From the NCBI GenBank assembly GCA_029266795.1, contig JAQSWE010000213.1, positions 1 to 6,181 on the forward strand: DNA of 6,181 nt. Direction: 5' to 3'. This DNA comes from Alphaproteobacteria bacterium. Its GTDB lineage: Bacteria; Pseudomonadota; Alphaproteobacteria; Micavibrionales; UBA2020. Below the pieces are notes generated by a model. That model did no database searches. It had not been told where the DNA came from and saw only the letters and a program-made list of their open reading frames with translations. This document shows, piece after piece, positions 5,441 through 6,181 of this stretch; within the stretch, counting starts at the first letter, position 1, and every line of letters begins with the position of its first letter. Position numbers and translations under genes: made by a program.

Positions 5441-6181
5441 CCACGCAGAACAAGGAAAAAGACTGGTTCGGCTACAAACGCGTCAAGCCGTCCGACAAGA
5501 CGAAACTGGTCGAGGGGGTGTTCGATAACGTGGCCTCCCGCTACGACCTGATGAATGATTTGATGTCCGGCGGCATCCACCGCCTCTGGAAAAACCGTTT
5601 CGTGCAGATGATGCACCCGCGCGCCAACCGCAAGCTGCTGGACGTCGCGGGCGGCACGGGCGACATCGCTTTCCGCTACCGCAAGACCGCAGGCGAGTCC
5701 GCCAAAATCACCGTCTGCGATATCAACAAGGAAATGCTGAAAGTCGGTCGCGACCGGGCCATCGACCGCGGATATTTAAAAGGCTTTGAATGGGTCGAAG
5801 GCAATGCCGAAACCCTCCCCTTCGACGACCGCGAATTCCACCTGTATTCCATCGCCTTCGGCTTGCGCAACGTGACGCATATCGACGACGCGCTATCGGA
5901 AGCCTTCCGCGTGTTGAAGCCGGGCGGGCAGTTCTTCTGTCTCGAATTCAGCCACCTGAAAAACGCGGCCCTGCAAAAAATGTATGACGAATATTCCTTC
6001 CGCATCATCCCCAAGATCGGCGAAGTCGTCGCCAAAGACCGCGCCAGCTACCAATACCTCGTCGAAAGCATCCGACAGTTCCCCAAACAGGCCGAACTCT
6101 CAACCCGTCTCGAAACGGCTGGGTTTGAGAATGTGAAGGTCGTGAATTTGTCAGGCGGGATCGCAGCGATACATATCGGCA
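5437..6181 (+). CDS. ubiE: UbiE, ubiquinone/menaquinone C-methyltransferase (3' end cut by window)
   Basis: UbiE (COQ5 family) uses S-adenosylmethionine to methylate the ring carbon of the 2-methoxy-6-polyprenyl-benzoquinol intermediate in ubiquinone synthesis, and of demethylmenaquinol where that is made. The 248 visible residues contain FDNVASRYDLMNDLMSGGIH (29-48), SAM motif I LLDVAGGTGDIAF (67-79), VCDINKEML (93-101), AETLPFDD (124-131), FGLRNV (141-146), FRVLKPGG (157-164), LEFSH (169-173), and DRASYQYLVESIRQFP (200-215). The last visible residues GGIAAIHIG correspond to the family's usual end, so only a few residues are missing. ATG 5437 overlaps the TSUP stop by four bases, and GGAAGG (5424-5429) lies 7 bases upstream inside the TSUP gene. 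Coupling to a permease is not functionally explained. Confidence 0.96.
   Translation, partial: MTTQNKEKDWFGYKRVKPSDKTKLVEGVFDNVASRYDLMNDLMSGGIHRLWKNRFVQMMHPRANRKLLDVAGGTGDIAFRYRKTAGESAKITVCDINKEMLKVGRDRAIDRGYLKGFEWVEGNAETLPFDDREFHLYSIAFGLRNVTHIDDALSEAFRVLKPGGQFFCLEFSHLKNAALQKMYDEYSFRIIPKIGEVVAKDRASYQYLVESIRQFPKQAELSTRLETAGFENVKVVNLSGGIAAIHIG

Overview
The window reads as chromosomal DNA of an alphaproteobacterium, GC-rich and coding almost end to end. The organism call rests on gene content: a folate/FAD-dependent tRNA methyltransferase (TrmFO), UbiE of quinone synthesis, and a squalene/phytoene-synthase-fold protein of the NDUFAF6 type, a family shared by Alphaproteobacteria and mitochondria. 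No mobile element, CRISPR array, tRNA or rRNA was seen. This is mostly a housekeeping region, and its interest lies in regulatory details and a few abnormal genes.

Layout. (1) Bases 1-342, plus strand: the 3' end of an unrecognised, charged, probably helical protein. (2) 385-1761, plus: trmFO, preceded by a promoter-like element whose predicted start point falls on the ATG. (3) 3231 down to 1758, minus: a two-gene unit of a secreted protein of unknown function (2530-3231), then the NDUFAF6-like protein (1758-2534), which overlaps it and has no ordinary start codon. The start of the second gene contains a perfect 14-bp inverted repeat that resembles a terminator on the minus strand. This unit converges on trmFO with a 4-bp overlap. 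(4) 3232-3369: a divergent intergenic region. (5) 3370-6181, plus: a MurJ-type lipid II flippase shortened at its C-terminus, then an eight-helix TSUP (TauE/SafE/DUF81) permease with its own likely leaderless promoter, then ubiE, overlapping it by ATGA and cut by the window end just before its stop.

How the genes relate. The products serve separate core functions: tRNA modification, respiration (UbiE makes quinones; the NDUFAF6-like protein may help complex I assembly), peptidoglycan precursor export and small-anion export. Only two pairs look translationally coupled: secreted protein/NDUFAF6-like and TSUP/ubiE. No clearly new multi-gene system is visible. The best leads are the coding hairpin with the missing start codon, the two leaderless-type promoters, and the truncated MurJ with an AT-rich tail.
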